A DNA stretch of 64,000 nt from Lachnospira pectinoschiza. Lineage in GTDB: Bacteria; Bacillota; Clostridia; Lachnospirales; Lachnospiraceae. The notes under the pieces were generated by a model that was not told the DNA's origin, did no database searches, and saw only the letters and a program-made list of their open reading frames with translations. Of this stretch, positions 43,990 to 55,505 are shown one piece after another; the first letter of the stretch is position 1; the number at the start of each line of letters is the position of its first letter. The position numbers and the translations under genes were made by a program. Location: the NCBI RefSeq assembly GCF_900103815.1, contig NZ_FNHZ01000008.1, forward strand, positions 34,531-98,530. The letters are read 5' to 3'.

Positions 43990-44400
43990 TAAATGGGGTC
44001 GGAGCATGCTTTCATTCCACTAGGATTATGCGGTTTTGACTAAAATGACGAAGAATTAGAATTACGGGCACAGCATGATTTTTTGATTTTTGTATTTTTC
44101 GGACATAGAGTGGCTGTAATTTAAGATTTCTCTTGATTTAGCCAACGCTGATTTCTTGATTTCAAAGATATTGATATCTAATATGTTGTTTATGTGCCTT
44201 TATTTTTACATCTATGAAAAACGAGCACAAGAAATTTTCGGGGCTTTCTCGAAATCCTTTTATTTTGTGCCTGTAATAGCTTTATTAAGCAAGTTGGAGC
44301 ACAAACGAAATTTTATTTCTGGGTTTGATTCGTTGCATCCCGAAAATTTTAAAAAAATAAGTGGCTATAACTAGCAAGGATTGCTAATTAAGCCACTTTA
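43990..44400. other. AT-rich non-coding stretch
   Basis: No supported gene. AGCACAAGAAATTTTCGGGG (44223-44242) recurs in altered form at 44301-44328. A nested palindrome (AAGTGGCT..TAGCAA/TTGCTA..AGCCACTT) lies at 44359-44399. Confidence 0.45.
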
Positions 44401-44429
44401 AAGATTTTCCCACACATAAAACTATAAAT

Positions 44430-44712
44430 TCTTCCCCTCCCCCATTGGGCGCCCCAGCGCCCGAACAACACCCCCTCCCTAAAGTAGCAACCTCCCCCTC
44501 GGGCGCCCCTGCGCCCGGACAACACCCGTCCCCCGAACAACAACCCCCTCCCTAAAGCAGCAACCTCCCCCTCGGGCGCCCCTGCGCCCGGACAACAACC
44601 GTCCTCCGAACAACAGCCCCATCCCTAAAGCAGCACCCTCCCCCTCGGGCGCCCCAGTACCTGAACAACAACCTCTCCCAGAACAACACCCATCCCCCAA
44701 ACCGCCCCCCTC
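44430..44712. repeat. C-rich tandem repeat, about 73-bp period
   Basis: Four units with GGGCGCC at 44447, 44501, 44574 and 44647; the last three are spaced 73 bp apart. Each has a GGGCGCCCCTGCGCCC hairpin, then ACAACA-type and CCTCCCTAAAGCAGCA segments. The plus strand is almost purine-poor (very low G), an extreme strand asymmetry. It ends 13 bp from the stop of the Rpn-like gene on the minus strand. Confidence 0.85.
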
Positions 44713-44724
44713 TCAGTATCTATG

Positions 44725-45645
44725 TTAAAAATATATCAGATTATTTAGGCGGTCACTCACATACTCCCATAACCAGCCCTGATGACTAACCTTAAAGCAA
44801 GAAACCTTTTTAAAGGCCATCTCCACATCATGGCGTACATAATCAGTTTCCCTGGCGTTTGTCAAACGTGTTAATGCCTCATAAAAACTTATACCGTCAT
44901 TTTGTAATTTCTTTATATTGTTAATTAGTCGATGTAGGTGTGTTCTAATTTTATAAAGTTCAATCTGAGTTAAATGCGCATCATTAACCAGTTCATCTTT
45001 CATGCCAAGGCTTAGGACATCTTCAATAGCTAAGTTATAGATTTTCTCGAAATATTTATTGTTTCGAATTCGAGTAATTTCATAATCAAGTTTAGATGTA
45101 AAAACATCGTTAATATTTCCATTTTGAATATAATCAACGAAATTTCTAATAGCAGTAGAAGAAGTAAAATCAGGCTTTCCAGCAAGATTTACCATGTAAT
45201 AATTAAGTCCATCATTAAATTCTAAATTCCCAATAGTAGTAGTAGTCTTGAAATCATAAACTAAATCTCCCTTTCCATAAGGATCCTTGTCATTGAAAAT
45301 GATAAAATGTCGCGTAAGTAGATCTTCTTCGTATTTAGCAGCTTTAATATTGCATTTATCAAGATAAGTCTGATAGTGACGCGTAAAAATCGGAGCATTA
45401 ATGAAGTTAGAAGTGAATAAATCCACAATCTCAAGATCAGGCTCGCCCTTAAAGTAAACATACAAACTAGTCACATTCTTATATAAGGAACCCTCTTTAA
45501 AATCTTTGTTCTCAATATGAACAATACGCTCAACCTCCTTTTCTATAAACATTTCAATAAACCCTTTGCAAATATCAGGATTCTTTGTTATCATGAAGAA
45601 CATAACATCATCATGAAACGATAAACTTTTGAATTCTTTTCTCAT
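44725..45645 (-). CDS. Rpn/PD-(D/E)XK nuclease-family protein, probably catalytically degenerate
   Basis: 306 residues from the ATG at 45645, preceded by AGGTG; an upstream ATG at 45762 would add 39 residues. It has the family opening FKSLSFHDDVMFFMITKNPDICKGF, the central RHYQTYLDKCNIKAAKYEEDL and the hallmark FIIFNDKDPYGKGDLVYDF. The nuclease core, normally RLDVYxxD...NIEMQ, reads SLYVYFKGEPDLEIVDLF, so key acidic and Gln residues seem lost. Such proteins are linked to mobile DNA and are often annotated as putative transposases. It sits among repeats and palindromes, consistent with an accessory patch. Confidence 0.75.
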   Translation of the reverse strand: MRKEFKSLSFHDDVMFFMITKNPDICKGFIEMFIEKEVERIVHIENKDFKEGSLYKNVTSLYVYFKGEPDLEIVDLFTSNFINAPIFTRHYQTYLDKCNIKAAKYEEDLLTRHFIIFNDKDPYGKGDLVYDFKTTTTIGNLEFNDGLNYYMVNLAGKPDFTSSTAIRNFVDYIQNGNINDVFTSKLDYEITRIRNNKYFEKIYNLAIEDVLSLGMKDELVNDAHLTQIELYKIRTHLHRLINNIKKLQNDGISFYEALTRLTNARETDYVRHDVEMAFKKVSCFKVSHQGWLWEYVSDRLNNLIYF

Positions 45646-45954
45646 AAATTCACCTGTCAAAATGTAAATCTGAATCAAATTTACAATCCGACTTTTCCTT
45701 TCATTTAAATTAGAAGGCACCAGCCTTTGCAATAAATATGTATGATTGTTTTTAAAATTCATGGCTATATATAAAAAAATAAGGGCAATTTAATAAAAAA
45801 CACGACAACGATTCTGTCAAACCCAGATAATAAAACAACCTTTCCCAAACTTAGAAATTCTCTCAAAAACAAAAAATAAGCGAATAAAATTTAAATCAAA
45901 CGTTAAGAATAGAAATTAATTTATGAATAAAACTTCACCTATTTATTCCCTCCC

Positions 45955-46038
45955 GTTAGGCAAACGCGAAGCTAGTTTGCTGTACATTCCACCGATAACT
46001 CATCTCTTCCGGTAGGCAAACAGCGCAGCGTATTTGCC
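45955..46038. repeat. Two REP-like hairpins
   Basis: GGCAAAC..GTTTGCT (45959-45982) and GGCAAACAGCGCAGCG..TTTGCC (46015-46038), same family as at 43559. Confidence 0.75.
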
Positions 46039-46078
46039 GTATTCTTCCCCATCCCTCCATATAGCAATACCCTTGCGT

Positions 46079-46118
46079 AAAAATTGCAAATTCATCTCAA
46101 GGATGAATCGCAATTTTT
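46079..46118. repeat. 40-bp hairpin
   Basis: AAAAATTGC..ATTCATC pairs with GATGAAT..GCAATTTTT around a TCAAG loop. Confidence 0.75.
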
Positions 46119-46120
46119 CC

Positions 46121-46351
46121 CAAGAGTCCCGGGGGAAGTCCTCGCGGGGGCGGAAACGTGAATGGAAGCGCGGACATAGTTTCGAAAGGGACAATTCTAG
46201 ACGCCTCGGTACTTAAAATCCCCAGCGCCTGGGGCGCAAGGGGATTTTCTAGTAACCGCTAGGCGTCTAGCTTAGCGAAAGCGTGTCCCTTTAGGAACTG
46301 ATGCCGCGCTGCAATGCGCGTCCCACAACACTTCCGGCCTCGGGACTCTTG
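46121..46351. repeat. 231-bp nested palindrome, copy C of the GACACGC-box family
   Basis: Outer arms CAAGAGTCCCG (46121-46131) with CGGGACTCTTG (46341-46351). Next arms GCGCGG..CAT..AGTT..AAAGGGACA with its complement. The core (46188-46289) holds CTAGACGCC/GGCGTCTAG, TCGGTACTTAAAATCCCC with GGGGATTTTCTAGTAACCGC, and the minus-strand box GACACGCTTTCGCT (46274-46287). It lies upstream of map. Confidence 0.85.
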
Positions 46352-46387
46352 CGTGTCCCTTTAGGAACTGATGCCGCGCTGCAATGC
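46281..46387. repeat. Direct duplication of the right palindrome arm
   Basis: 37 bp are repeated exactly at 46281-46317 and 46351-46387 (70-bp period), both starting GCGTGTCCCTTTAGGAACTG. The left arm is not duplicated, so the second copy is an orphan half-site. Confidence 0.9.
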
Positions 46388-46567
46388 CCGGGTTTTTCTA
46401 ACCCCCTCCGCGAGCCCTCCCCCGGTCTCTTGATAAAATTTATTATTAATTCACTTTTTTTTACCCCCACACCCGAGTATAATGAAACTGTATTCGAAAT
46501 GTGAACAACACTTCAATTGTTAACAAGTCCGTTTCTAACGGATTAATATAGAAAGGAAGTAATAGAT

Positions 46568-47440
46568 ATGAAGAAGATTCAAGCAAATGATCCTTGTTGG
46601 TGCAAGAGCGGCAAGCCTTATTGCGAGTGTCATAGAGACTGGGACAGAAAGATTGATACTTTCAAAAGAAAGTTCCATAAGGTTCCACCAAGAAGCATAA
46701 TTAAGAATGAAGAAACACTTCAGGGTATGAGAGAAAGCTCAAAGATTAACATCGCTTGTCTTGACTATGTGGCAGAGAATATCAAAGCCGGCATGACAAC
46801 TGAGGATATCGATAAGATGGTTTATGAAACAACAACTAAGATGGGAGGAATTCCAGCTCCACTTAATTACGAAGGTTTCCCAAAGAGCGTGTGTACATCC
46901 CTTAATAATCAGGTTTGCCACGGTATTCCATCAGATAATATTATTCTTGAAGATGGCGACATCATTAACGTAGACTGCTCAACAATTCTTAATGGATATT
47001 TCTCAGATTCCTCAAGAATGTTCTGCATCGGCGATGTAGCTCCAGAACACAAGAAGTTAGTAGACGTAGCTAAGGAATGCGTAGAGTTAGGTCTTAAACA
47101 GGTTAAGCCTTGGGGCCACTTAGGCGATGTAGCCCAGGCTATCCAGGATCATGCTAAGGCAAATGGATACTCAGTCGTTCGTGAAGTCGGCGGCCATGGA
47201 ATTGGTCTAGAGTTCCATGAAGATCCATTTGTAAGCTATGTAATTAAGAAGGGTACAGGCATGGTTATGGCTCCAGGTATGGTATTTACAATCGAGCCAA
47301 TGATCAACGAAGGCTACCCAGACATTTACATCGACGATTCAAACGGCTGGACAATCTACACAGATGATGATTCATATTCAGCACAGTGGGAGATTATGGT
47401 TCACGTCACAGAAGATGGCTACGAAGTAATGACATACTAA
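46568..47440 (+). CDS. map: Methionine aminopeptidase type I with SEC-C-like N-terminus
   Basis: 290 residues. A zinc-type N-terminal extension NDPCWCKSGKPYCECHRDW (about 7-25), known from several Clostridia and actinobacterial enzymes, then the pita-bread metallopeptidase with metal ligands in INVDCSTILNGYFSDSSRMF, GHGIGLEFHEDP and FTIEPM. The first Asp ligand appears in NVDC. It removes initiator Met. AAAGGAAG lies before the ATG. A TATAAT box (46478-46483) lies upstream. Confidence 0.94.
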   Translation: MKKIQANDPCWCKSGKPYCECHRDWDRKIDTFKRKFHKVPPRSIIKNEETLQGMRESSKINIACLDYVAENIKAGMTTEDIDKMVYETTTKMGGIPAPLNYEGFPKSVCTSLNNQVCHGIPSDNIILEDGDIINVDCSTILNGYFSDSSRMFCIGDVAPEHKKLVDVAKECVELGLKQVKPWGHLGDVAQAIQDHAKANGYSVVREVGGHGIGLEFHEDPFVSYVIKKGTGMVMAPGMVFTIEPMINEGYPDIYIDDSNGWTIYTDDDSYSAQWEIMVHVTEDGYEVMTY

Positions 47441-47570
47441 TATTTTTGAAAATGTATCACAGTATAAAGGTCGAATACTCAATATAATGTATCGATAAAT
47501 TTTATACAAAAATCGACGGCATTACATTTTTAAAAGTAATAAAAATCAAAAGTAAATTTTATACAAAAAT

Positions 47571-47609
47571 AGGGATGCCTCTTGTAAAAAAGAGACATCC
47601 CTGCTTTTA
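47571..47609 (+). terminator. map terminator
   Basis: AGGGATGCCTCTT pairs with AAGAGACATCCCT, followed by GCTTTTATTTT. The rest of the 279-base spacer is AT-rich without features. Confidence 0.8.
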
Positions 47610-47719
47610 TTTTCAATGCAATTACAATTTACTGTGTTAGTTGCATTAAGTTCTAGTTATAATTTATGGTTTTATTTCGTTTTATAGTTGTAGTCTAAAT
47701 ATATTTATGAATTAAAATG

Positions 47720-48805
47720 TTACTCATAATTAAAGTTAACAACATAGAATACGTAATCACTACGCTCTACATCCTTATATGAGTAACTAAGCTGCACACC
47801 AGCACGCTTTACAGCAGCTGCTAAATCGAAAATATCAGTTGTTGTAAATTCGATGGATGTGGCACGCTTTCTAATATTAGAAACAATATAGTTATTTAAA
47901 TCAGTTTGTGTTGTGATTTTCTTTAAATTCTCTGCATTGGCATAAGAATACTTAGTGCCAGTGACAGTGTTCTTTGGATAAGTATCAGTATCCCAAGTAT
48001 GATCAAGGGCCATATCCTCAGCAGTAATATTAAAATAGTAATGCTGAATATAATCTGTAGTAGAATTTACCGGGTCATCCCAAGTAACATCCACCTGATA
48101 CCATTCACCATCAAGTTCTACAACATTCCAAATATGGGCTTGGTCTCCAGCCACACCAGAAATTGTGTAGTTATTAATTTCAAGCATATCAAGTAATGTT
48201 TTAAAACATTCTGTATAACCACTACAAACAGCCTCACCATTAATTAAAGCCTGATAGGCATTAAAAGAGTTGTCGCCGTGGTCCACGTAAGTAATATTTT
48301 CAACGAGATAGTCGTGGATAGCCAATTCATTTTCATAATCTGAATTAGAACTAGATGTGACTTCTCCCAAAATTTCTAGGTATTTATTGTAAAGAGCAAG
48401 CTGCCTTTCGTTTAACTCAGAAGTATCCGAGTTTTTATAGGCATTAACGATAGCGTAGTTGTCCCATCTTGTAAATGTAACAACTAAATTGTAACCGTTC
48501 TTCACTCTGCGATATTCGCAAGATAATTGCTCTAAGCCTGAAAGACTTGAAAGCCAATCCTCAGCATTTATAAGACTTTCGTCACTAACAAATATTTCAC
48601 AAGACTCCTCATTATTATCTAGTGCAGATTGAATGTAAGCAATAATTTCCCCAGTTGTGCTTGCACTATTCTCAAAAGCTATATAGCTAATGCTAGAAGT
48701 CTCAGTTTCGTTAGTATTGCTAAGGAAAGGTAGCTTACAAGCTGTTAAGCAAAAAGCTAGACTAGCGCCACTAATTATGGCTAAGATTCTTTTATTTAAT
48801 TTCAT
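47720..48805 (-). CDS. Transglutaminase-like lipoprotein
   Basis: 361 residues. Type II signal peptide with lipobox LTAC (Cys about 23). A transglutaminase core in the second half has the catalytic Cys in GEAVCSGYTECFKTLLDM (about 198), His in GDQAHIWNVV and Asp in YQVDVTWDDP. Extracellular, membrane-anchored; probably a protease or peptide crosslink-processing enzyme of the cell surface. The start at 48805 follows GGAG on the minus strand; the upstream Met at 48832 would hide the signal peptide. Substrate unknown. Confidence 0.87.
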   Translation of the reverse strand: MKLNKRILAIISGASLAFCLTACKLPFLSNTNETETSSISYIAFENSASTTGEIIAYIQSALDNNEESCEIFVSDESLINAEDWLSSLSGLEQLSCEYRRVKNGYNLVVTFTRWDNYAIVNAYKNSDTSELNERQLALYNKYLEILGEVTSSSNSDYENELAIHDYLVENITYVDHGDNSFNAYQALINGEAVCSGYTECFKTLLDMLEINNYTISGVAGDQAHIWNVVELDGEWYQVDVTWDDPVNSTTDYIQHYYFNITAEDMALDHTWDTDTYPKNTVTGTKYSYANAENLKKITTQTDLNNYIVSNIRKRATSIEFTTTDIFDLAAAVKRAGVQLSYSYKDVERSDYVFYVVNFNYE

Positions 48806-48940
48806 ATAAACTCCATTTGCGGTAAAAACCAAAAAATATATAAAAAGCCCGTAGGCCCAAAATTCATAAACATATGTAGAAAAACTACTTCTTTATTTTA
48901 ATATGAAATTAAATAAAATAAAAGGATAAATTTAAAAAAC

Positions 48941-48968
48941 TTGCCAAGAGTTTCCAAAATAATATAAT
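48941..48968 (+). promoter_or_regulatory. Candidate promoter for glycosylase gene
   Basis: TTGCCA (48941-48946), 16-base spacer, TATAAT (48963-48968). Confidence 0.6.
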
Positions 48969-49004
48969 GGGACATAGATATTTATTCTGAAAGGAAAATG
49001 TAAC

Positions 49005-49889
49005 ATGAGCGATTTTGTAATAAAACGACCTATAGATTTTGATTTAGAACAGACACTAGAGTGTGGTCAGTGCTTTCATTTTGAAAAGATTGCAGAGCAG
49101 GACTACGTGCTAACTGCCTATAATAGAGCGCTTCACATTGCGCAAAAAGACGACGAACTAGTATTTTACAACACCGACAAGTCCGATTTTGACAATATTT
49201 GGAAAATGTATTTCGACCTAGACCGCGACTACGAAGCCATAAAAAAAGAACTTTTAAAGGCTGATCCAAAGCTTGCAGAGGCCATTGAGGCAAAATGGGG
49301 TGTGCATTTGCTTAATCAGAGTTTCTTTGAGACCCTCATTAGCTTTATCATTTCGCAAAACAAGCAGATTCCTCATATTAAAAAGATTGTGGCCGACATC
49401 TCTGCAAAATATGGCGACTTATTATATGAAGATTCTAGTCGCAAACTCTACGCTTTCCCAAGTCCTAAGCAGCTTGAAAATGTAACAGTAGAGGATTTAA
49501 AAGAACTAAAAACCGGCTTTAGAGCCCCTTATATAAAGGATGCGATTGATAGAGTGCTAGCCCTAGAATTTTCTGGCACAGACGAAGCCAGCTTTAGAGC
49601 CTTCTTTGATAAGCTAAGTCCAGAAGAGACTATAGCAGAACTAACTAAAATTAAGGGCGTAGGCCTAAAGGTTGCTAGCTGCGTAAGCCTATTTGCCCTT
49701 AATAAAAGAGAGGCCTTTCCTATTGATGTGTGGATTAAGAGAATCATGGAGGCTAAGTATTTTGACGGCAAGGATACTAAGATTCCGGTCATCGAAAAAT
49801 TTGCAAAAGAAAAATACAAAGACCTCGGGGGATACGCCCAACAATACCTCTTTTATTATGCAAGAAGCTTAAAAATAAACAAATTATAA
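49005..49889 (+). CDS. 8-oxoguanine DNA glycosylase (OGG family)
   Basis: 294 residues. N-terminal OGG_N-type domain (1-110) with LECGQCFHF. HhH-GPD domain with FFETLISFIISQNKQIPHIKKI, helix-hairpin-helix KIKGVGLKVASCVSLF carrying the catalytic Lys (about 222), and FPIDVWIKRIM with the catalytic Asp. It removes oxidised guanine and nicks the strand. GGAAAATG context before the ATG. Confidence 0.9.
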   Translation: MSDFVIKRPIDFDLEQTLECGQCFHFEKIAEQDYVLTAYNRALHIAQKDDELVFYNTDKSDFDNIWKMYFDLDRDYEAIKKELLKADPKLAEAIEAKWGVHLLNQSFFETLISFIISQNKQIPHIKKIVADISAKYGDLLYEDSSRKLYAFPSPKQLENVTVEDLKELKTGFRAPYIKDAIDRVLALEFSGTDEASFRAFFDKLSPEETIAELTKIKGVGLKVASCVSLFALNKREAFPIDVWIKRIMEAKYFDGKDTKIPVIEKFAKEKYKDLGGYAQQYLFYYARSLKINKL

Positions 49890-49905
49890 AACTTGCATCT
49901 ATTTA

Positions 49906-49934
49906 TTGACAAAGCCCTAGACTAGTGGTAACTT
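49906..49934 (+). promoter_or_regulatory. groES promoter
   Basis: TTGACA (49906-49911), 17-base spacer, TAACTT (49929-49934), just before the CIRCE operator. The -10 box is a poor match. Confidence 0.5.
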
Positions 49935-49948
49935 TAACTATGTTGATA

Positions 49949-49975
49949 TTAGCACTCGAAGTTAAGGAGTGCTAA
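49949..49975 (+). promoter_or_regulatory. CIRCE operator (HrcA binding site)
   Basis: Perfect TTAGCACTC-N9-GAGTGCTAA. Heat-shock repressor HrcA binds this site, so groES-groEL is heat-induced. Confidence 0.97.
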
Positions 49976-50039
49976 CAGTAAAGAAAAATGTTAACGTTAG
50001 AGGCGTTTAGGATTTTGATATTAAAAGGAGGATTTAATT

Positions 50040-50324
50040 ATGAAGTTAGTACCATTAGGAGACAGAGTTGTTCTTAAGGCAATTATGGCAGAAGAGACTA
50101 CAAAGTCAGGAATCGTATTACCAGGTCAGGCTAAAGAGAAGCCACAGCAGGCAGAGGTTGTTGCTGTTGGTCCTGGCGGATTAGTTGATGGCAAGGAAGT
50201 TACAATGCAGGTTAAGGTTGGCGACAAGGTTATTTACGCTAAGTATTCTGGAACAGAAGTTAAGTTAGACGACGAAGAATACACAATCGTAAAGCAGTCA
50301 GACATCTTAGCAGTTATTGAATAA
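50040..50324 (+). CDS. groES: Co-chaperonin GroES
   Basis: 94 residues, usual length. Starts MKLVPLGDRVVLK, mobile loop EETTKSGIVLPGQAKEK (about 18-34), ends EYTIVKQSDILAVIE. AAAAGGAGG lies before the ATG; CIRCE controlled. Unusually, 322 bp of structured sequence separate it from groEL. Confidence 0.97.
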   Translation: MKLVPLGDRVVLKAIMAEETTKSGIVLPGQAKEKPQQAEVVAVGPGGLVDGKEVTMQVKVGDKVIYAKYSGTEVKLDDEEYTIVKQSDILAVIE

Positions 50325-50448
50325 TATAAAGATTTTTTAGAAATTAATTAATCATTATAAAGTGATTATGAATATATTCCCGTTTAGGTTTTGAATTTTT
50401 ATGAAAATATAAGACATAATATTCATTTCTACGACCTAGACACATTTT

Positions 50449-50570
50449 GAACGCAGTGTAAGCAATCCCCCGCTTCAAAAGCGTAAGCTTTAAGCGGGGG
50501 TATAAAGCTTACTAGTGTCAGAAGGGGTTAAAGCCCCTTCTGACAGGTGGCACAAAGTGCCACTGCGTTC
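50449..50570. repeat. Branched palindrome in the groES-groEL spacer
   Basis: GAACGCAGTG (50449-50458) pairs with CACTGCGTTC (50561-50570). Inside are a GTAAGC..GCTTAC / CCCCCGCTT..AAGCGGGGG nested hairpin, GTCAGAAGGGG..CCCCTTCTGAC, and GTGGCAC..GTGCCAC. Together they form a closed multi-arm structure. A last hairpin AAGCGGATTC..GTCCGCTT follows at 50583-50606. Confidence 0.8.
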
Positions 50571-50631
50571 ATGAGGAAGTAGCGAAGCGGATTCCGAATG
50601 TCCGCTTTAATAAAAAAAGACATGGTTTTGA

Positions 50632-52272
<1,641 letters not shown>

Positions 52273-52274
52273 TC

Positions 52275-52490
52275 TAGCTTGATTTGCAAAGCAAATCAAA
52301 CGCCCGTAAGATTACGAAGTAATCTTACAAGGATAATTTGACTTAAATCTTTGATTTAAGTCTAGTATTAAATCTTAGATTAGATACATCATAATTAAAG
52401 GTAAATCCACAGTGCTAGCAGAGGCTAGCACATCAAAGTTTCGCGAAAGCGAACCATAAAAGCTCCTTTAGGAGCTCCCAAAAAAATCAC
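52275..52490. repeat. Hairpin series after groEL including a CGCCCGTA-TACAAGG element
   Basis: Successive hairpins: GATTTGC/GCAAATC (52281-52297), the CGCCCGTA element with GTAAGATTAC/GTAATCTTAC (52301-52332), GACTTAAATC/GATTTAAGTC (52340-52363), TGCTAGC/GCTAGCA (52413-52430), TTCGC/GCGAA and AGCTCC/GGAGCT. The first two reproduce the order seen after purB. No gene. Confidence 0.8.
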
Positions 52491-52584
52491 TTAAAGTCCA
52501 TGGAAGTTAATTCTTTCATGGACTTTTTTATTGCAAGAAACAGAGCAAATTTCGAAGAAATAGCCCGTCCTATCACATTATCCA

Positions 52585-52774
52585 GCCAAACAACGAAGTG
52601 TATTTGGCGCCTATCTCGTATTTCAGCTAAACAGCGAAGCGCATTTAGCGTCCGTTCGTACCTCTCTTCATCACACAGGCAAAGAGCGAAGCAATTTTGC
52701 CGTCCTATCTCACACACTCTCTCTTTTTATCTTTCCGGCATCGTTACACAGCCAAACAACGAAGTGCATTTGGC
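52585..52774. repeat. Four REP-like hairpins with co-varying stems
   Basis: 24-nt hairpins at 52585-52608 (GCCAAA/TTTGGC), 52626-52649 (GCTAAA/TTTAGC), 52679-52702 (GGCAAA/TTTGCC) and 52751-52774 (GCCAAA/TTTGGC), with conserved centre CARCGAAGYG. Confidence 0.85.
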
Positions 52775-52816
52775 GTCACCTCCCCACAGCCCACTCCCGG
52801 CAGTTCCCCTAACCTA

Positions 52817-53068
52817 GTGGGGTGTGGGGGAAAATCTTGGGCGGGGGAGTGAAAACCGGAATGGAATCGCTAGCACAAGTGTGAGGGGGACATGCTAGTC
52901 TGCCTCGGTACTTAAAATTCCCAGCGCCTGCGGTGCTAGGGAATTTTTTAGTAGCCGCTAGGCAGCTAGATAGCGAAAGCGTGTCTCCCCTCAGACTTAG
53001 TGCTAGCGATGCAATGGCCGGCGACCCAAAACTCCCCTCCCCCGCCCTAGATTTTCCGTCCCCAATAT
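52817..53068. repeat. 252-bp nested palindrome, copy D of the GACACGC-box family
   Basis: Outer arms GTGGGG..GGGGGAAAATCTTGGGC with complement near 53040-53068; next ATCGCTAGCAC (52865-52875) with GTGCTAGCGAT (53001-53011). The core CTGCCTCGGTACTTAAAATT pairs with AATTTTTTAGTAGCCGCTAGGCAG. The box GACACGCTTTCGCT is on the minus strand at 52972-52985. Core nearly identical to copy C. It sits before the small membrane protein gene. Confidence 0.85.
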
Positions 53069-53126
53069 GTTACAATTGCCCTAGCAAAAATAGGTCTGAG
53101 GGGACACTAAACTTAAGGAGTAATTT

Positions 53127-53633
53127 ATGAACGCAGAACAGTTAATTAAAGTTAAAGCGCCCGCTATATCCTGGTTATATAGAATAGTTTTAATTATTGC
53201 ATGTGTATTAGCAGCAACAACAGTACCTACAACAGGTGTAATGGGAATCATAATTCTTATAGCATTCTTGATTGTGACAGTACTTGTATTTGAGTATTAC
53301 AACGCAGAGATTGAGTACTCATTTTATGAAGATGTTTTATCAGTGGATAGAATTATGGGTAAGACAACAAGAAGACATATGGGAAGCTATGCATTTTCAA
53401 GAGCAAAGCTTGTAGCCTATGCAGATTCAGAAGAAGCTATGAGATTACAGCATTCCAATGTACATACATATGACTATCTAGGACGTCTATCAGATAGAGA
53501 AGTAGTAGTATGTTATGTATATGATGATGCTACTAATGAAGAGGTTAGATTGTATATAGAACCAGATGAGAAGATCCTTGAAGCAATCAAAGAAATAGTT
53601 GCTGAATCGGCCTATAAAATTTCAGAAAAATAG
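53127..53633 (+). CDS. Small membrane protein, unknown family
   Basis: 168 residues. Two hydrophobic helices (about 17-34 and 37-55), then a soluble domain with IEYSFYEDVLSVDRIMGKTTRRHMGSY, like bacterial PH or YcxB-type domains. AAGGAG lies 6-11 bases before the ATG. Its leader contains GTCTGAGGGGACAC (53094-53107), complementary to the right arm of copy D. No function assigned. Confidence 0.75.
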   Translation: MNAEQLIKVKAPAISWLYRIVLIIACVLAATTVPTTGVMGIIILIAFLIVTVLVFEYYNAEIEYSFYEDVLSVDRIMGKTTRRHMGSYAFSRAKLVAYADSEEAMRLQHSNVHTYDYLGRLSDREVVVCYVYDDATNEEVRLYIEPDEKILEAIKEIVAESAYKISEK

Positions 53634-53676
53634 TTTGACTTTTACAATTCATAGTGATATATTTCTAATAATACAT

Positions 53677-53709
53677 AAACAGTACTGATCTTGTATCGGT
53701 GCTGTTTTA
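53677..53709 (+). terminator. Terminator after small membrane protein gene
   Basis: AAACAGTACTGAT with ATCGGTGCTGTTT (one G-T pair), then TTAT. Confidence 0.75.
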
Positions 53710-53775
53710 TGTTATTTTAGAGGCAATTTAACACTCTAAAGCAATAGAATATCATTATTGGTATTGATTTGATAT

Positions 53776-53819
53776 AAGCGTTGACGCGATACTGGCGTCG
53801 TGTTATTAACAACGCTAGA
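53776..53819 (+). other. Structured leader of guaB
   Basis: AGCGTTG (53776-53782) pairs with CAACGCT (53809-53815), enclosing GACGC..GCGTC. No T-run and no match to known purine riboswitches; possibly a leader structure. Confidence 0.4.
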
Positions 53820-53844
53820 CAAAGTAAAGAAGTATAAGAAGTAA

Positions 53845-55326
<1,482 letters not shown>

Positions 55327-55398
55327 TTTAATAAATTCAGAATTTTTATATATTACTTTATGAAATAAAATTTGATATAATATTATTATCGAGTAGCG

Positions 55399-55441
55399 AA
55401 AGGCGTAAATCCAGATATTGGATTTGCGCCTTTCTTTTTTT
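55399..55441 (+). terminator. guaB terminator
   Basis: 14-bp stem AAAGGCGTAAATCC (55399-55412) with GGATTTGCGCCTTT (55420-55433), then T-run. Confidence 0.9.
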
Positions 55442-55451
55442 AGGAGGAAAA

Positions 55452-55505
55452 ATGGAAACAAAACAATTAGACAAAAAAGAAAATAAATTAGGAGTTGCCA
55501 GTTAA
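55452..55505 (+). pseudogene. Short frame at the MATE start, out of frame with the transporter
   Basis: ATG at 55452 has the best ribosome binding site here (TAGGAGGAAA). It encodes 17 residues ending ENKLGVAS before TAA at 55503. ENKLGxMP is the usual N-terminus of this MATE group, but the frame breaks at GGAGTT|GCC: inserting two bases (as in GTT ATG CCA) restores it. So this is the real start region with an apparent 2-bp deletion, or a natural short upstream frame. Confidence 0.6.

Noticed and set aside
44156..44374. 72-residue plus-strand frame
   Set aside because: No ribosome binding site, poor codon use, ends inside a palindrome.
44479..44700. Gly-rich minus-strand frame in the C-rich array
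   Set aside because: Translation of the 73-bp repeat; no coding signal.
49030..49293. Minus-strand frame inside the glycosylase gene
   Set aside because: Shadow of a clearly recognised gene on the plus strand.
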